Assembly: GCF_002434505.1 (NCBI RefSeq)
Contig: NZ_DJKE01000006.1
Location: 217,149 to 281,148, forward strand
Direction of reading: 5' to 3'
Source: Brevundimonas sp. UBA6550
GTDB lineage: Bacteria; Pseudomonadota; Alphaproteobacteria; Caulobacterales; Caulobacteraceae
Length of the DNA: 64,000 nt
This document shows, piece after piece, positions 40,198 through 48,234 of this stretch. Made by a program: the position numbers and the translations under genes. The notes under the pieces are model-generated. The model saw only the letters and a list, made by a program, of their open reading frames with translations. It was not told the DNA's origin and searched no databases. Numbering within the stretch: the first letter of the stretch is position 1; every line of letters begins with the position of its first letter.

Positions 40198-42039
40198 TCA
40201 GTCCTCGTCGTCGTCCTCGGACGCATCGGGGATTTCCGGGGTGACGACGGTGGGGGCGATGGTGCGGATCTCGCCCAGCTTGGCGCCGGGGAAGGCCAGC
40301 ATGACGGCTTGGACGAACGGATTGGCCTCGACCTCGGCCCGCGCTGTGGCGCGTTCCTTCTTCTGCAGTTCGATGACCGTCTCGGCGCCGCCCTGGCCGT
40401 TGGCGGCGATCAGCCAGGTGCGGCCGGTCCATTCGCGCAGGCGGGCGGCCAGTTTGCGCGCCAGTTCGACCGGCGCGCCCTGCACGCTCTCATAGACGAT
40501 GGCGCCGGGCTTGAACGAGACCGGCTTGACGAACCGCTCCACGTCCATCTGCAACCCGACCTCGCGCTTCTGTCCGATCAGCGCGACCACCTGTTCGAAG
40601 CTCTGCGGATCGGGCAGGGCCGGGGCCATGACCGGCCGCGCCGCCAGCTGCGCCGAGCTTCCGCCGCCGCCGCCTCCGCCGCCGCCGCGCGGGCCGGCGC
40701 CCCCGCCCAGCGGTTCGCCGGACTGCAACCGCTTCAGCGCCTCTTCCGGTCCGGGCAGGTCGGCCGCGTAGGCCAGGCGCACGATGGCCATTTCCACCGC
40801 ATCGGCCGGATTGGGCGCGCGCCGCACCTCGTCCAGCGCCTTCAGCAGCATCTGCCAGGTGCGAGACAGGGTCGCCGCCGGAATGGCCGCGCCCAGGGCC
40901 GCCAACTTCTGCGCCTGATCATTGGGCAGGCGGGTGGCGTTCGGACCCAGCATCTTGGCGACGGACGCCGCGTGGCAATGCTCCAAGAGGTCGTTGGTCA
41001 CCTGCACCGGATCGGCGCCGAAGCCATACAGGGTGCGGAACGTCTCCAGCGCCTCGGGCGTGCGGCCGGCCATGACGCTTTCGAACAGGGCGATGGTCTG
41101 GGTCCGGTCGGCCAGCCCCAGCATGTCGCGCACCGTGTCGGTCTTGACCATCTGGCCGCGCTCGGCCTGGACCAGGGCCTGATCCAGCAGCGACAGGCCG
41201 TCGCGCACCGACCCCTCGGCCGCGCGCGAGATCAGGGCCAGGGCGTCGGCCTCGATCTTCATGCCTTCGCGGTCGGCGATCCGGCCCAGGTGTTCGACCA
41301 GGATTTCCGGCTCGACCCGACGCAGGTCGAACCGCTGGCACCGGCTCAGGATCGTCACCGGCACCTTGCGGATCTCGGTGGTGGCGAAGATGAATTTGGC
41401 GTGGGGCGGCGGCTCCTCCAGCGTCTTCAGCAGGGCGTTGAACGCCTGCGTCGACAGCATATGCACCTCGTCCAGCACATAGACCTTGTAGCGCGCCTCG
41501 ACCGGCGCATAGCGGACGCTTTCCAGGATGTCGCGGATGTCGTTGACGCCGGTGTGCGACGCCGCGTCCATCTCCATCACGTCCATGTGCTGGCCGGCCA
41601 TGATGGCCGCGTCGTGCCGACCGTGGGCGGTCAGGGCCAGCGACGGCTTGTCGATGCTGTCGGTTTCGTTGTTCAGCGCTCGCGCCAACAGACGCGCGGT
41701 CGTCGTCTTGCCGACCCCCCGCACCCCGGTCAGCATGAAGGCGTGGGCGATCCGCCCCGTGGCGAAGGCGTTGGTCAGGGTGCGAACCATCGCCTCCTGC
41801 CCGATCAGATCCTCGAAGGTGCGCGGCCGATATTTGCGCGCCAGCACCTGATAGGCGGCGGCGCCGTCGACATGGGCCTCGACCTCGGACGGAGCCGGCT
41901 TGGCCGCGACAGGCGCAGCAACGGCCGCCGCGACCGGCTCAGCGGGCGCGCCGAACATGTCGTCGGTGTTCTCGTCGCGCTCCACGACCTCGTCCTCATC
42001 CCAGGGCGGGCCGTCCATGTTGGTGTCGCTGTCCGTCAT
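40198..42039 (-). CDS. dnaX: DNA polymerase III gamma/tau subunit
   Basis: A 613-residue clamp-loader ATPase. After about 60 acidic/Ala-rich residues the AAA+ domain begins (LARKYRPRTFEDLIGQE), with Walker A GVRGVGKTTTARLL, DEVHMLSTQAFNALLKTLEE and the sensor SRCQRFDLRR. Between Walker A and MDAASHTGV the usual four zinc cysteines are missing; the region holds none. A poly-Gly tract (GPRGGGGGGGGGSS) links to the tau-type C-terminal domains. An ffs gene lies upstream on the same strand, a common bacterial neighbourhood. Confidence 0.92.
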   Translation of the reverse strand: MTDSDTNMDGPPWDEDEVVERDENTDDMFGAPAEPVAAAVAAPVAAKPAPSEVEAHVDGAAAYQVLARKYRPRTFEDLIGQEAMVRTLTNAFATGRIAHAFMLTGVRGVGKTTTARLLARALNNETDSIDKPSLALTAHGRHDAAIMAGQHMDVMEMDAASHTGVNDIRDILESVRYAPVEARYKVYVLDEVHMLSTQAFNALLKTLEEPPPHAKFIFATTEIRKVPVTILSRCQRFDLRRVEPEILVEHLGRIADREGMKIEADALALISRAAEGSVRDGLSLLDQALVQAERGQMVKTDTVRDMLGLADRTQTIALFESVMAGRTPEALETFRTLYGFGADPVQVTNDLLEHCHAASVAKMLGPNATRLPNDQAQKLAALGAAIPAATLSRTWQMLLKALDEVRRAPNPADAVEMAIVRLAYAADLPGPEEALKRLQSGEPLGGGAGPRGGGGGGGGGSSAQLAARPVMAPALPDPQSFEQVVALIGQKREVGLQMDVERFVKPVSFKPGAIVYESVQGAPVELARKLAARLREWTGRTWLIAANGQGGAETVIELQKKERATARAEVEANPFVQAVMLAFPGAKLGEIRTIAPTVVTPEIPDASEDDDED

Positions 42040-42128
42040 GGATGAAGTCTTACAGCGGCAAGGGGGCGGGGCGAAGCCAGCCGCTCATTAAAAAAAATGA
42101 AGCCGATCTGCGTCGATCAAGGGAGAGC

Positions 42129-42506
42129 CTAAATCGGCGTGTTCCTTAATCGTATGCGCGAATACCCTCGCATCGACAGATCCCGCATGATCATTTCAAC
42201 GTCCCGATAACGCGCGGCCTTATCCGCCCGCACATAGATCGGATGTTCGACGTCAACGCCGAGGGCATAAAGGCTTCGGCCAATCTCGATCCTTGAATCC
42301 AGAAGCGCTTGCCCGCCAGACCAGGTGGCGACTTCGACCGTTCCGTCCGCGTTAAGGCCAATCTCAGCCGCGTCGGATGGCGAAATGCCGAAGTCGCACC
42401 CCATCCCAGGGGGCATGCGAATCTCAGTCAGCAGCGGGCGCGGCTCCGTCGGCGCCGATCCACAGGCGCACAGGGGCAGCATCGCAATGAGCCACAGCCA
42501 CTTCAT
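42129..42506 (-). CDS. Lipoprotein with an ExbD/TolR-like periplasmic domain
   Basis: A 125-residue protein. The N-terminus is a lipoprotein signal peptide (LIAMLPLCACGS, Cys about residue 15). The rest resembles the periplasmic domain of ExbD/TolR: LLTEIRMPPG, LNADGTVEV, then PIYVRADKAARYRDVEMIMRD and a final SRIRLRN strand. True ExbD/TolR are held by a transmembrane helix with an essential Asp; here a lipid anchor replaces it. Function is unknown; no exbB/tolQ partner is nearby. Confidence 0.65.
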   Translation of the reverse strand: MKWLWLIAMLPLCACGSAPTEPRPLLTEIRMPPGMGCDFGISPSDAAEIGLNADGTVEVATWSGGQALLDSRIEIGRSLYALGVDVEHPIYVRADKAARYRDVEMIMRDLSMRGYSRIRLRNTPI

Positions 42507-42575
42507 ATAACGACAGTCTCATAGTCAGCCGTTGCCGACAATGACCGAGATGGCGGGATAGCCGCCGCGCGGCGA

Positions 42576-42684
42576 GCGTTCGCGCAAACACACGCTCAAG
42601 CAGCGAGCGACCGCGTCGCGCGCGTTAGCGCAAAAACGCGCTCAAGCAGCGAGCGACCGCGTCGCGAGCGTTAGCGCAAAAAAG
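42576..42684. repeat. 46-bp tandem repeat, about 2.4 copies
   Basis: Two full 46-nt units (42576-42621 and 42622-42667) and a partial third (from 42668) share GCGTT.GCGCAAA and CGCTCAAGCAGCGAGCGACC. The repeat lies between the lipoprotein gene and the 3' end of the SRP RNA. Internal inverted segments (gcgctcaagcagcgagcg) could fold. It is not CRISPR-like because units are contiguous without spacers. Confidence 0.8.
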
Positions 42685-42780
42685 AATGAAGGGTGGAGAC
42701 CGCGACCCGAAGGGGAATTCGTTGTGGCTGCTGCCTTCCGGCCCTGACCAGATTGGCGAAGCCTTCGCCCGCGATCTCCG
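42685..42780 (-). ncRNA. ffs: Signal recognition particle RNA (4.5S type)
   Basis: The minus strand carries the SRP RNA domain IV signature GGTCAGGGCCGGAAGGCAGC (complement of 42730-42749), with the GGAA tetraloop and the CAGG/AGCA asymmetric loop. The ends GGAGATCGCG and CGCGGTCTCC pair in a 10-bp closing helix, and a run of six T follows the 3' end. Compared with the usual GGUCAGGUCC.GGAAGGAAGCAG form, one U-A pair is replaced by G-C, a compensated change. Exact ends are estimates. It lies upstream of dnaX on the same strand, apart from the lipoprotein gene. Confidence 0.92.
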
Positions 42781-42830
42781 ATTGGGGATATGACGGGTGC
42801 GACGGTTGGAATCAAGAGCTACAAGGACGC

Positions 42831-43751
42831 ATGGCCCATCAGAACATCTTCGCCGGCAATCCGCTCGACCGGGCCGGCGATCTCAGGAACGACCCCGACT
42901 GGCTGGCCGAACAGGCGGACAAGCCCTACGCCCAGGCCCTGGTGCTGTGGGAGGGGCGGCCGCTGATCGAGGAGACGGATCAGGGGCCGCGTCTGGTCTG
43001 GCTGTCGATGAAACACGCGCGGACCCTGGTGCGCGACCGCGAGGTCTTTCTGGGCCTGTGGAAGGACGAGCCGGTCTTCGCCATCGAGTTCGAGGGCTCC
43101 ATCGACCCCGCCGACGGGCCGGTCGGGGGCTTAGGCGTCTTTCACGACATGCGCTCGGCCGCCGCCCTGTTGCCGGCGTCGGATGCGGCCATGGCGGGCG
43201 GGGCGAAAAGCCTGTTCGACTGGCGGCGCAAACACGGCTTCTGCGCCAACTGCGGCGCCCTGTGCGAGACGGCCTCGGGCGGCTGGAAACGGCGCTGCCC
43301 GGCCTGCGGGACCGAGCATTTCCCCCGCGTCGATCCCGTCACCATCATGCTGCCGATCTACACCGGCGGGGCCGAGCCGATCTGCCTTTTGGGGCGTCAG
43401 GCGGCCTGGGCGCCGGGGCGGATGTCGGCGCTGGCCGGCTTTCTGGAGCCGGGCGAATCGATCGAGGAGGCCTGCGCCCGCGAGGTGAAGGAGGAGGCGG
43501 GGTTGACCGTGGTCGCGGCGACCTACCACTCCAGCCAGCCCTGGCCCTTTCCGTCCCAGCTGATGATCGGCCTCTTGGCCCAGGTGTCCGACGATCAGGC
43601 CCGGCCCGACCAGACCGAGCTGGAATCGGTCGCCTGGCTGACGCGCGCCGAGGCCCGGGCGGTGCTGGCCGGGGACCATCCGACCATCAGCGCGCCCCCG
43701 CCCTTCGCCATCGCCCACAGCCTTATCCAGGCCTGGGTCGAGGAAAAATAG
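42831..43751 (+). CDS. nudC: NAD+ diphosphatase / NADH pyrophosphatase NudC
   Basis: A 306-residue Nudix hydrolase that splits NAD(H) and can remove NAD caps from RNA. A zinc ribbon lies near residues 134-160 (FCANCGALC, then RCPACG). The Nudix box holds GFLEPGES and REVKEEAGL. The NudC-type SQPWPFPSQLM motif follows. The ATG at 42831 with AAGGA just upstream is chosen; the longer frame runs through the SRP RNA gene. Length is normal for the family. Confidence 0.93.
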   Translation: MAHQNIFAGNPLDRAGDLRNDPDWLAEQADKPYAQALVLWEGRPLIEETDQGPRLVWLSMKHARTLVRDREVFLGLWKDEPVFAIEFEGSIDPADGPVGGLGVFHDMRSAAALLPASDAAMAGGAKSLFDWRRKHGFCANCGALCETASGGWKRRCPACGTEHFPRVDPVTIMLPIYTGGAEPICLLGRQAAWAPGRMSALAGFLEPGESIEEACAREVKEEAGLTVVAATYHSSQPWPFPSQLMIGLLAQVSDDQARPDQTELESVAWLTRAEARAVLAGDHPTISAPPPFAIAHSLIQAWVEEK

Positions 43752-43762
43752 GCTTCGATCGT

Positions 43763-43916
43763 CTCCCTCCCCGTATCGGGGAGGGTGGTCGCGCAGCGAC
43801 CGGGTGGGGGCGGCCGACGGGGCCGCACCTGCTTGAGGGGGGCAGGTTGGGCCGTCGCCCTGCCGCCCCCACCCGACCTCGCTCCGCTCGGCCACCCTCC
43901 CCGCCGGGGGAGGGAG
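43763..43916. repeat. Paired inverted repeat H, about 154-bp near-continuous palindrome
   Basis: Arms 43763-43813 and 43863-43916 (CTCCCTCCCC..GGGGAGGGTGG outer block, GGGTGGGGGCGG inner block) are inverted copies, and the spacer itself pairs (CGACGG..CACCTGC with GCAGGT..CCGTCG), so the whole element can fold into one long hairpin. It starts 11 nt after nudC. Confidence 0.85.
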
Positions 43917-44179
43917 AAACACCGTCCCCATCCTAATTTCGAAAACGAACCCACGCCGTTTCAAAGGCTTGCGGCCTCGCATCGACCCTTTGCCATACAG
44001 GGGTTCGATCCGGCCTATAATCGCCGCCGGGTCTTTGACATCGTGATGGCGCACCAGGATCGCCGACTTGGACAGTCCAAGTCGGTTTTCGAAAATTCGC
44101 CAGCAATAACAATGGCCGAAAGCTAGAGTTGGACTCGTTGGACTGTTTTTTTCAAAGTCCAACAACCGCCGCTAAGGCT
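43917..44179. other. Non-coding stretch with a cluster of TTGGAC motifs
   Basis: Between repeats H and I there is no convincing gene. The sequence is less GC-rich. It holds a TATAAT hexamer at 44016-44021, an 11-bp-arm palindrome CCGACTTGGAC/GTCCAAGTCGG at 44063-44085 with a 1-nt centre followed by TTTTC, and two GTTGGACT motifs (44128-44135, 44137-44144) that pair with AGTCCAAC at 44156-44163 across a run of seven T. A small RNA or regulator-binding cluster is possible; nothing is proved. Confidence 0.45.
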
Positions 44180-44359
44180 AATCGACATTCAACTTCAAAT
44201 CGTCATTTCGGGGCGTCCGAAGGACGAACCCGGAACCCGGGGGCGCGCGTCCGGCGTCGGATGCGTTCAGCGGCGCGACCTTAGCCCTGGGTTCCGGGTT
44301 CTTCGCTTCGCTCAGCCCCGGAATGACGATCTGATAATCCGATTGACTGAATGTCGATT
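44180..44359. repeat. Paired inverted repeat I with an extra outer repeat
   Basis: Inner arms 44199-44243 and 44285-44330 belong to the CGTCATTCCGGGG family of D and G. Outside them lies a perfect 12-bp inverted repeat, AATCGACATTCA (44180-44191) and TGAATGTCGATT (44348-44359), not seen in the other copies. The outer end is four nt from the kdsB stop codon. Confidence 0.82.
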
Positions 44360-44363
44360 GAAC

Positions 44364-45086
44364 CTAGACCAGCGCCCGCGCCGCCTCCAGGTCCGCCGGA
44401 TTGTCGACCGACAGGGGGGCTTCGTCGATGACGGCGGCCCAGATCTGCATCCCCATCTCCAGGGCGCGCAGCTGCTCCAGCTTTTCGCGCTTTTCCAGCG
44501 GCGACTGGGGCGCGGCGCAGAAGCGGTTCAGGGCCTCGCGGCGATAACCATAGACGCCGATATGGCGCCACACCGGCGCATCGCCATACAGGGTGGAGCG
44601 GGTGAAATACAGGGCGCGGCCCTGACGCTCGCCCTCGCCCAACGCCAGCACCGCCTTGACCACGTCGGGGTTGGCGCGGTCGGACGCCTCGGCTTCGGCG
44701 GCGACCAGGGTGGCGATGTCGCAGGTCGGCTCGCCGTGCAGGATGGCCGCGCAGGCGGTGGCCAGGCCGGGGCTGGCGAACGGCATGTCGCCCTGGACGT
44801 TGATCACCGCGTCAAAATCGCCTTCGGGGTCGATGGCGTCCACGGCGGCGCGGATGCGGTCCGATCCGCTGGGCAGGGCCGGGTCGGTCAGAATGGCGCG
44901 CCCGCCCTCGGCCTCGATCGCCTCGACGATCTCGGGATCGCCGGCCGCGACCGCGACCGGCAGGCCCGAGGCCTCGGCCTGGCGATAGGCGCGCACGATC
45001 ATGGGCACGCCGCCGATCAGGGCCAGCGGCTTGTTCGGCAAACGGGTCGCCGCCATGCGAGCGGGTATCATTATCAAAGGATTCAT
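44364..45086 (-). CDS. kdsB: 3-deoxy-manno-octulosonate cytidylyltransferase
   Basis: A 240-residue enzyme making CMP-Kdo for the lipid A inner core. The N-terminal loop IMIPARMAATRLPNKPL binds CTP, and PSGSDRIRAAVD, NVQGDMPF and SPLEKREKLEQLRALE are the usual motifs. Cytoplasmic. Divergent from the cytochrome c gene across 139 nt. Confidence 0.93.
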   Translation of the reverse strand: MNPLIMIPARMAATRLPNKPLALIGGVPMIVRAYRQAEASGLPVAVAAGDPEIVEAIEAEGGRAILTDPALPSGSDRIRAAVDAIDPEGDFDAVINVQGDMPFASPGLATACAAILHGEPTCDIATLVAAEAEASDRANPDVVKAVLALGEGERQGRALYFTRSTLYGDAPVWRHIGVYGYRREALNRFCAAPQSPLEKREKLEQLRALEMGMQIWAAVIDEAPLSVDNPADLEAARALV

Positions 45087-45225
45087 CGGCTTCCCTGGCG
45101 CCTTGCGGGGCCGGCGCCTGCCGGGCCGGTTGCGAAGGTCGCGCTAGCGTGCCAGACAGCCCAAGGCAAGACTATGACCGGGCGGTTCAACGGCCTGGAA
45201 GCGGCAGAGGGGAGCGACGGGGCGC

Positions 45226-45948
45226 ATGAGCGGCGATCTGAAGTGGAACAAGATTTTCGGCGCGGCCCTGGGGACGGCCTTCGTCATCCTGGTGGTCCAG
45301 CAGGCCTCGGGCCTGGTCTATCATTCCGCGCCGCCGGAAAAGATGGGCTATTTCGTCGATGCGCCGGAAGAGGCCGCAGGCGGTGAAGCGCCCGAACTGG
45401 CGCCGGACTGGGGCACGGTCCTGCCGGCCGCCGATCTCGCCGCCGGCGAGGCCGCCTTCGCGCGCTGCCAGGCCTGTCACGACGCGCATCAGGGCGGCGC
45501 CGACAAGATCGGTCCGAACCTGTGGGGCGTGGTCGGCGGTCCGGTCGAACACCGCCCAGGCTTCGCCTATTCCGACGCCATGACCAAGCACAAGGGCGAG
45601 GCGCCGACCTGGGGCTACGACCAGATCAACAGCTTCATCACCGCGCCCGCCAAATATGTGCCGGGCACCAAGATGTCCTTCGCCGGCATCCGGGATACGC
45701 AGACGCGCATCAATCTGATCGCCTGGCTGCGGACCCAAGGGTCGGGCGGCTTCGCCATTCCCGCCCCCGATCCCTCGCGTCAGCCCGGCGCCGCCGCGCC
45801 CGCCGCCGGCGCCGAAGCCCCCGTGACCGAAGGCGCCGCCGCGACCGAGCCGACCGGCGCGACGCCTGCCGAGGGCGCGCCCGCTGCGACCCAGGCCACG
45901 CCCGCGGCCCCGCCCGCCGCCGCCAGCCCGGCCCCGGCCAACCACTGA
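45226..45948 (+). CDS. Membrane-anchored class I cytochrome c
   Basis: A 240-residue protein with an N-terminal uncleaved signal-anchor (about 8-28). The heme site is C81-x2-C84-H85 (RCQACHDAH), and the axial Met lies in VPGTKMSFAGI near residue 147. About 65 Ala/Pro/Thr-rich residues extend the C-terminus into the periplasm. It resembles CycM-type proteins that carry electrons from bc1 to oxidase. A strong terminator follows. Confidence 0.9.
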   Translation: MSGDLKWNKIFGAALGTAFVILVVQQASGLVYHSAPPEKMGYFVDAPEEAAGGEAPELAPDWGTVLPAADLAAGEAAFARCQACHDAHQGGADKIGPNLWGVVGGPVEHRPGFAYSDAMTKHKGEAPTWGYDQINSFITAPAKYVPGTKMSFAGIRDTQTRINLIAWLRTQGSGGFAIPAPDPSRQPGAAAPAAGAEAPVTEGAAATEPTGATPAEGAPAATQATPAAPPAAASPAPANH

Positions 45949-45973
45949 TCGCGAAAGCGACGCCAGGACGACA

Positions 45974-46006
45974 AAGGGCGGCCCCTGCGGGCCGCCCTTC
46001 TTCGTT
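45974..46006 (+). terminator. Intrinsic terminator after the cytochrome c gene
   Basis: AAGGGCGGCCC (45974-45984), loop ctgc, GGGCCGCCCTT (45989-45999) form a perfect 11-bp stem followed by CTTCGTTT. It also lies beyond the minus-strand nitroreductase 3' end. Confidence 0.82.
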
Positions 46007-46026
46007 TCCCGAGACGAATCGCCGCC

Positions 46027-46641
46027 TCAGAGAATCTGCGCCGCCTCCTCGAACGACAGGCGCGGCGAGCGGGGGAAGAGGTTCTCGTCCGAGCCATAGC
46101 CCAGGTTGAGGATGTAGTTCGGCTCGACGTTGCTGTCGGGGAAGAACTCGGCCTTGACCCCCGCCGGGTCGAAGCCGGACATCGGCCCGACGTCTAGGCC
46201 CAGGGCGCGGGCGGCGATGGTCAGATAGCCGCCTTGCAGCGAGGCGTTGCGGAAGGCGGTCTCCCGACGGCCGGCCTCGTCGGCGAACCAAGCGCTAGCG
46301 CCCGGCGCATGGGGGAACAGGGCGTCCAGATGGTCGTGGAAATCCATGTCCTGGCCGATGATCAGGGTGACGGGCGCCTGGCGCGTCTTCTCGCGATTGC
46401 CCTCGCTCATCAGCGGGATCAGGCGCGCCTTGGCCTCGGGCGAGGTGACGAAGACGAAGCGGGCGGGCGAGCCGTTGACCGCCGTCGGGCCGAACTTGGT
46501 CAGCTCGTACAGCCGGCGCAGCAGGTCCGGCGCGACGGGGCGGTCGGTCCAGCCGTTGCGCGTCCGCGCCTCGGTGAACAGTTGCGACAGGGCGGCGTCC
46601 GACAGCGGGGCGTCGCGTGAAGTGGTGGCGTCGTAGGCCAT
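46027..46641 (-). CDS. RutE/HadB-type nitroreductase (malonic semialdehyde reductase family)
   Basis: A 204-residue FMN nitroreductase-fold protein of the RutE/HadB group. Typical segments are [18 protein letters not shown] near residue 50, [28 protein letters not shown] near 130 (shown here by its ends) and NYILNLGYG. RutE reduces malonic semialdehyde in pyrimidine degradation, but other rut genes are absent, so a general role against reactive carbonyls or quinones is equally likely. An inverted repeat lies just upstream. Confidence 0.85.
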   Translation of the reverse strand: MAYDATTSRDAPLSDAALSQLFTEARTRNGWTDRPVAPDLLRRLYELTKFGPTAVNGSPARFVFVTSPEAKARLIPLMSEGNREKTRQAPVTLIIGQDMDFHDHLDALFPHAPGASAWFADEAGRRETAFRNASLQGGYLTIAARALGLDVGPMSGFDPAGVKAEFFPDSNVEPNYILNLGYGSDENLFPRSPRLSFEEAAQIL

Positions 46642-46660
46642 GGAATGCCTTCCTGATTAG

Positions 46661-46685
46661 AATAGCAACTAATGTGGGTGCTATT
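46661..46685. promoter_or_regulatory. Inverted repeat upstream of the nitroreductase gene
   Basis: AATAGCA at 46661-46667 and TGCTATT at 46679-46685 are perfect 7-bp arms with an 11-nt spacer, 19 nt before the nitroreductase start. AT-rich and symmetric, it looks like a dimeric repressor site (HxlR-type regulators often control such genes), but no regulator gene is adjacent. Confidence 0.5.
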
Positions 46686-46798
46686 TAAGTCGGATCGGAG
46701 CGGTCGCAAGCGCGAATGCGGCGCCTCAACGTTTCCGATTCTGCGATCCGCCGCCGAAACCCCTGTCGCGCCGGCCGTCTTCGCCCTATCTAGGAGCC

Positions 46799-47128
46799 AT
46801 GAAAGATCTGACCCAACTGATGCAGCAGGCTCAGGCGATGCAGCAAAAGCTGCAGGACGCCCAGGCCAAGATGGCCGAAACCGCCGCCGACGGCTCCTCG
46901 GGCGGCGGTCTGGTGTCCGTGTCCCTTAAGGGGCCGGGCGAGATCACCGCCATCAGGATCGACGACAGCCTGCTGACGCCGGGCGAAGGCGACATCCTGG
47001 CCGATCTGATCGTCGCCGCCCATGCCGACGCCAAGCGCAAACTGGACGAACAGAACAACGCCCTGATGCGCGAGGCCGCGGGCCCCATGGCCGGGATGAA
47101 CATTCCCGGAATGCCGAAACTGTTCTGA
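46799..47128 (+). CDS. ybaB: YbaB/EbfC nucleoid-associated protein
   Basis: A 109-residue protein with the standard fold: a Gln-rich N-terminal helix ([20 protein letters not shown]), then [18 protein letters not shown] and the C-terminal helix. It binds DNA and is usually coupled to recR and often dnaX. Its stop overlaps the recR start by one nt. Confidence 0.93.
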   Translation: MKDLTQLMQQAQAMQQKLQDAQAKMAETAADGSSGGGLVSVSLKGPGEITAIRIDDSLLTPGEGDILADLIVAAHADAKRKLDEQNNALMREAAGPMAGMNIPGMPKLF

Positions 47129-47730
47129 TGGCCGCTTCCGCCGGGCCGGAGATCGAACGGCTCATCTCGCTTCTGGCCAAGCTGCCGGGCCTGGGGCCGC
47201 GCTCCGCCCGGCGTGCGGCCCTGGCGCTGCTGAAGCGGCGCGAGCAGCTGCTGGTCCCGCTGGCGGCGTCTCTGGCCGAGACGGCGGAGAAGGTGGTGTC
47301 CTGTTCGGTGTGCGGCGCGCCCGACACCCGCGACCCCTGCGCCATCTGTTCGGACGGCGCCCGCGACAACGGCCTGATCTGTGTGGTCGAGGAGGCGGGC
47401 GCCCTATGGGCGATGGAGCGGTCCGGCGCCTTTCGTGGCAAATATCACGTGCTGGGCGGCCTGTTGTCCGCGCTGGACGGGGTGGGGCCGGAGCATCTGC
47501 GGATCACCGAACTGGTCGGGAGGGTGAGGGGCGGCGGCGTTCGAGAGGTCGTGCTGGCCCTTCCGGCCACCGTCGATGGCCAAACCACGGCCCACTATGT
47601 GGCCGAGCGCATCGCCGGCCCGGAGGTGGAGGTCACCTCCCTGGCGCGCGGGGTGCCGGTCGGGGGCGAACTGGACTGGCTGGACGACGGCACCATCGTC
47701 CAGGCCCTGAAGGCCCGCCGCCCGACCTGA
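47128..47730 (+). CDS. recR: Recombination protein RecR
   Basis: A 200-residue RecFOR pathway protein loading RecA on gapped DNA. It has the helix-hairpin-helix [17 protein letters not shown], the four-cysteine zinc finger (CSVCGAP, then CAIC) near residues 57-72, and the TOPRIM segment [17 protein letters not shown]. It starts one nt before the end of ybaB. Confidence 0.95.
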   Translation: MAASAGPEIERLISLLAKLPGLGPRSARRAALALLKRREQLLVPLAASLAETAEKVVSCSVCGAPDTRDPCAICSDGARDNGLICVVEEAGALWAMERSGAFRGKYHVLGGLLSALDGVGPEHLRITELVGRVRGGGVREVVLALPATVDGQTTAHYVAERIAGPEVEVTSLARGVPVGGELDWLDDGTIVQALKARRPT

Positions 47731-47736
47731 TCGGCC

Positions 47737-48093
47737 TTAGTGCGAAGGCTGGGTCGGGGCGTTGACGTTGGGCGCCTCGCCGGTCGGAACGGATTGGGCG
47801 CGGCCCGTGGAATCGGTCGGGGCGTCGGCGGCGGGCGGCGTCTGGCTGTCGCCGTCGAAGGCGCGGGCGTCCGCCGCCTGTTCGCCGGTGGTCGGGTTCT
47901 GGGAATCGAAGGCGCCGTTCGACACGAACCAGAAGCCCAGCAGCAGCACCGCCGCCGCCAGGGTGGATGCGACCAGCAGCACCAGGATGCGCGGGTTCTT
48001 CTTGCCTGCCCGGACGTATTCGGCGTCGACCGGCTGGCCTTGATGAACGGCGTCGGCGGCCTTGTCGTGGCGGGCGGGTTCTTGCGGGTTCAT
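47737..48093 (-). CDS. Hypothetical single-helix membrane protein
   Basis: A 118-residue protein I cannot assign to a family. A charged cytoplasmic N-terminus (RHDKAADAVHQGQPVDAEYV) precedes one membrane helix (about 35-58) and a polar Asn/Asp/Pro-rich periplasmic tail, likely disordered. It is convergent with recR (six-nt gap). A GGAGGATCC sequence just upstream of the ATG supports translation. Confidence 0.6.
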   Translation of the reverse strand: MNPQEPARHDKAADAVHQGQPVDAEYVRAGKKNPRILVLLVASTLAAAVLLLGFWFVSNGAFDSQNPTTGEQAADARAFDGDSQTPPAADAPTDSTGRAQSVPTGEAPNVNAPTQPSH

Positions 48094-48234
48094 GGGGATC
48101 CTCCTCCGATTTCAATCAAACCAACGTGATGCGAACGGCTACGTTCCTGACCGCGACGTCCGGCCGCCGATCCGCCGGCGCGGGCGAGAGCGCCGCCGCT
48201 TCTCATCGCCGGCGACTCTCGCTAGGAACGGAGC

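Noticed and set aside
42576..42684. Tandem repeat resembling a small CRISPR array
   Set aside because: Units are contiguous with no spacers, only about 2.4 copies are present, and no cas gene is nearby.
42693..42830. N-terminal extension of nudC
   Set aside because: It runs antisense through the SRP RNA gene; the ATG at 42831 has a good ribosome site.
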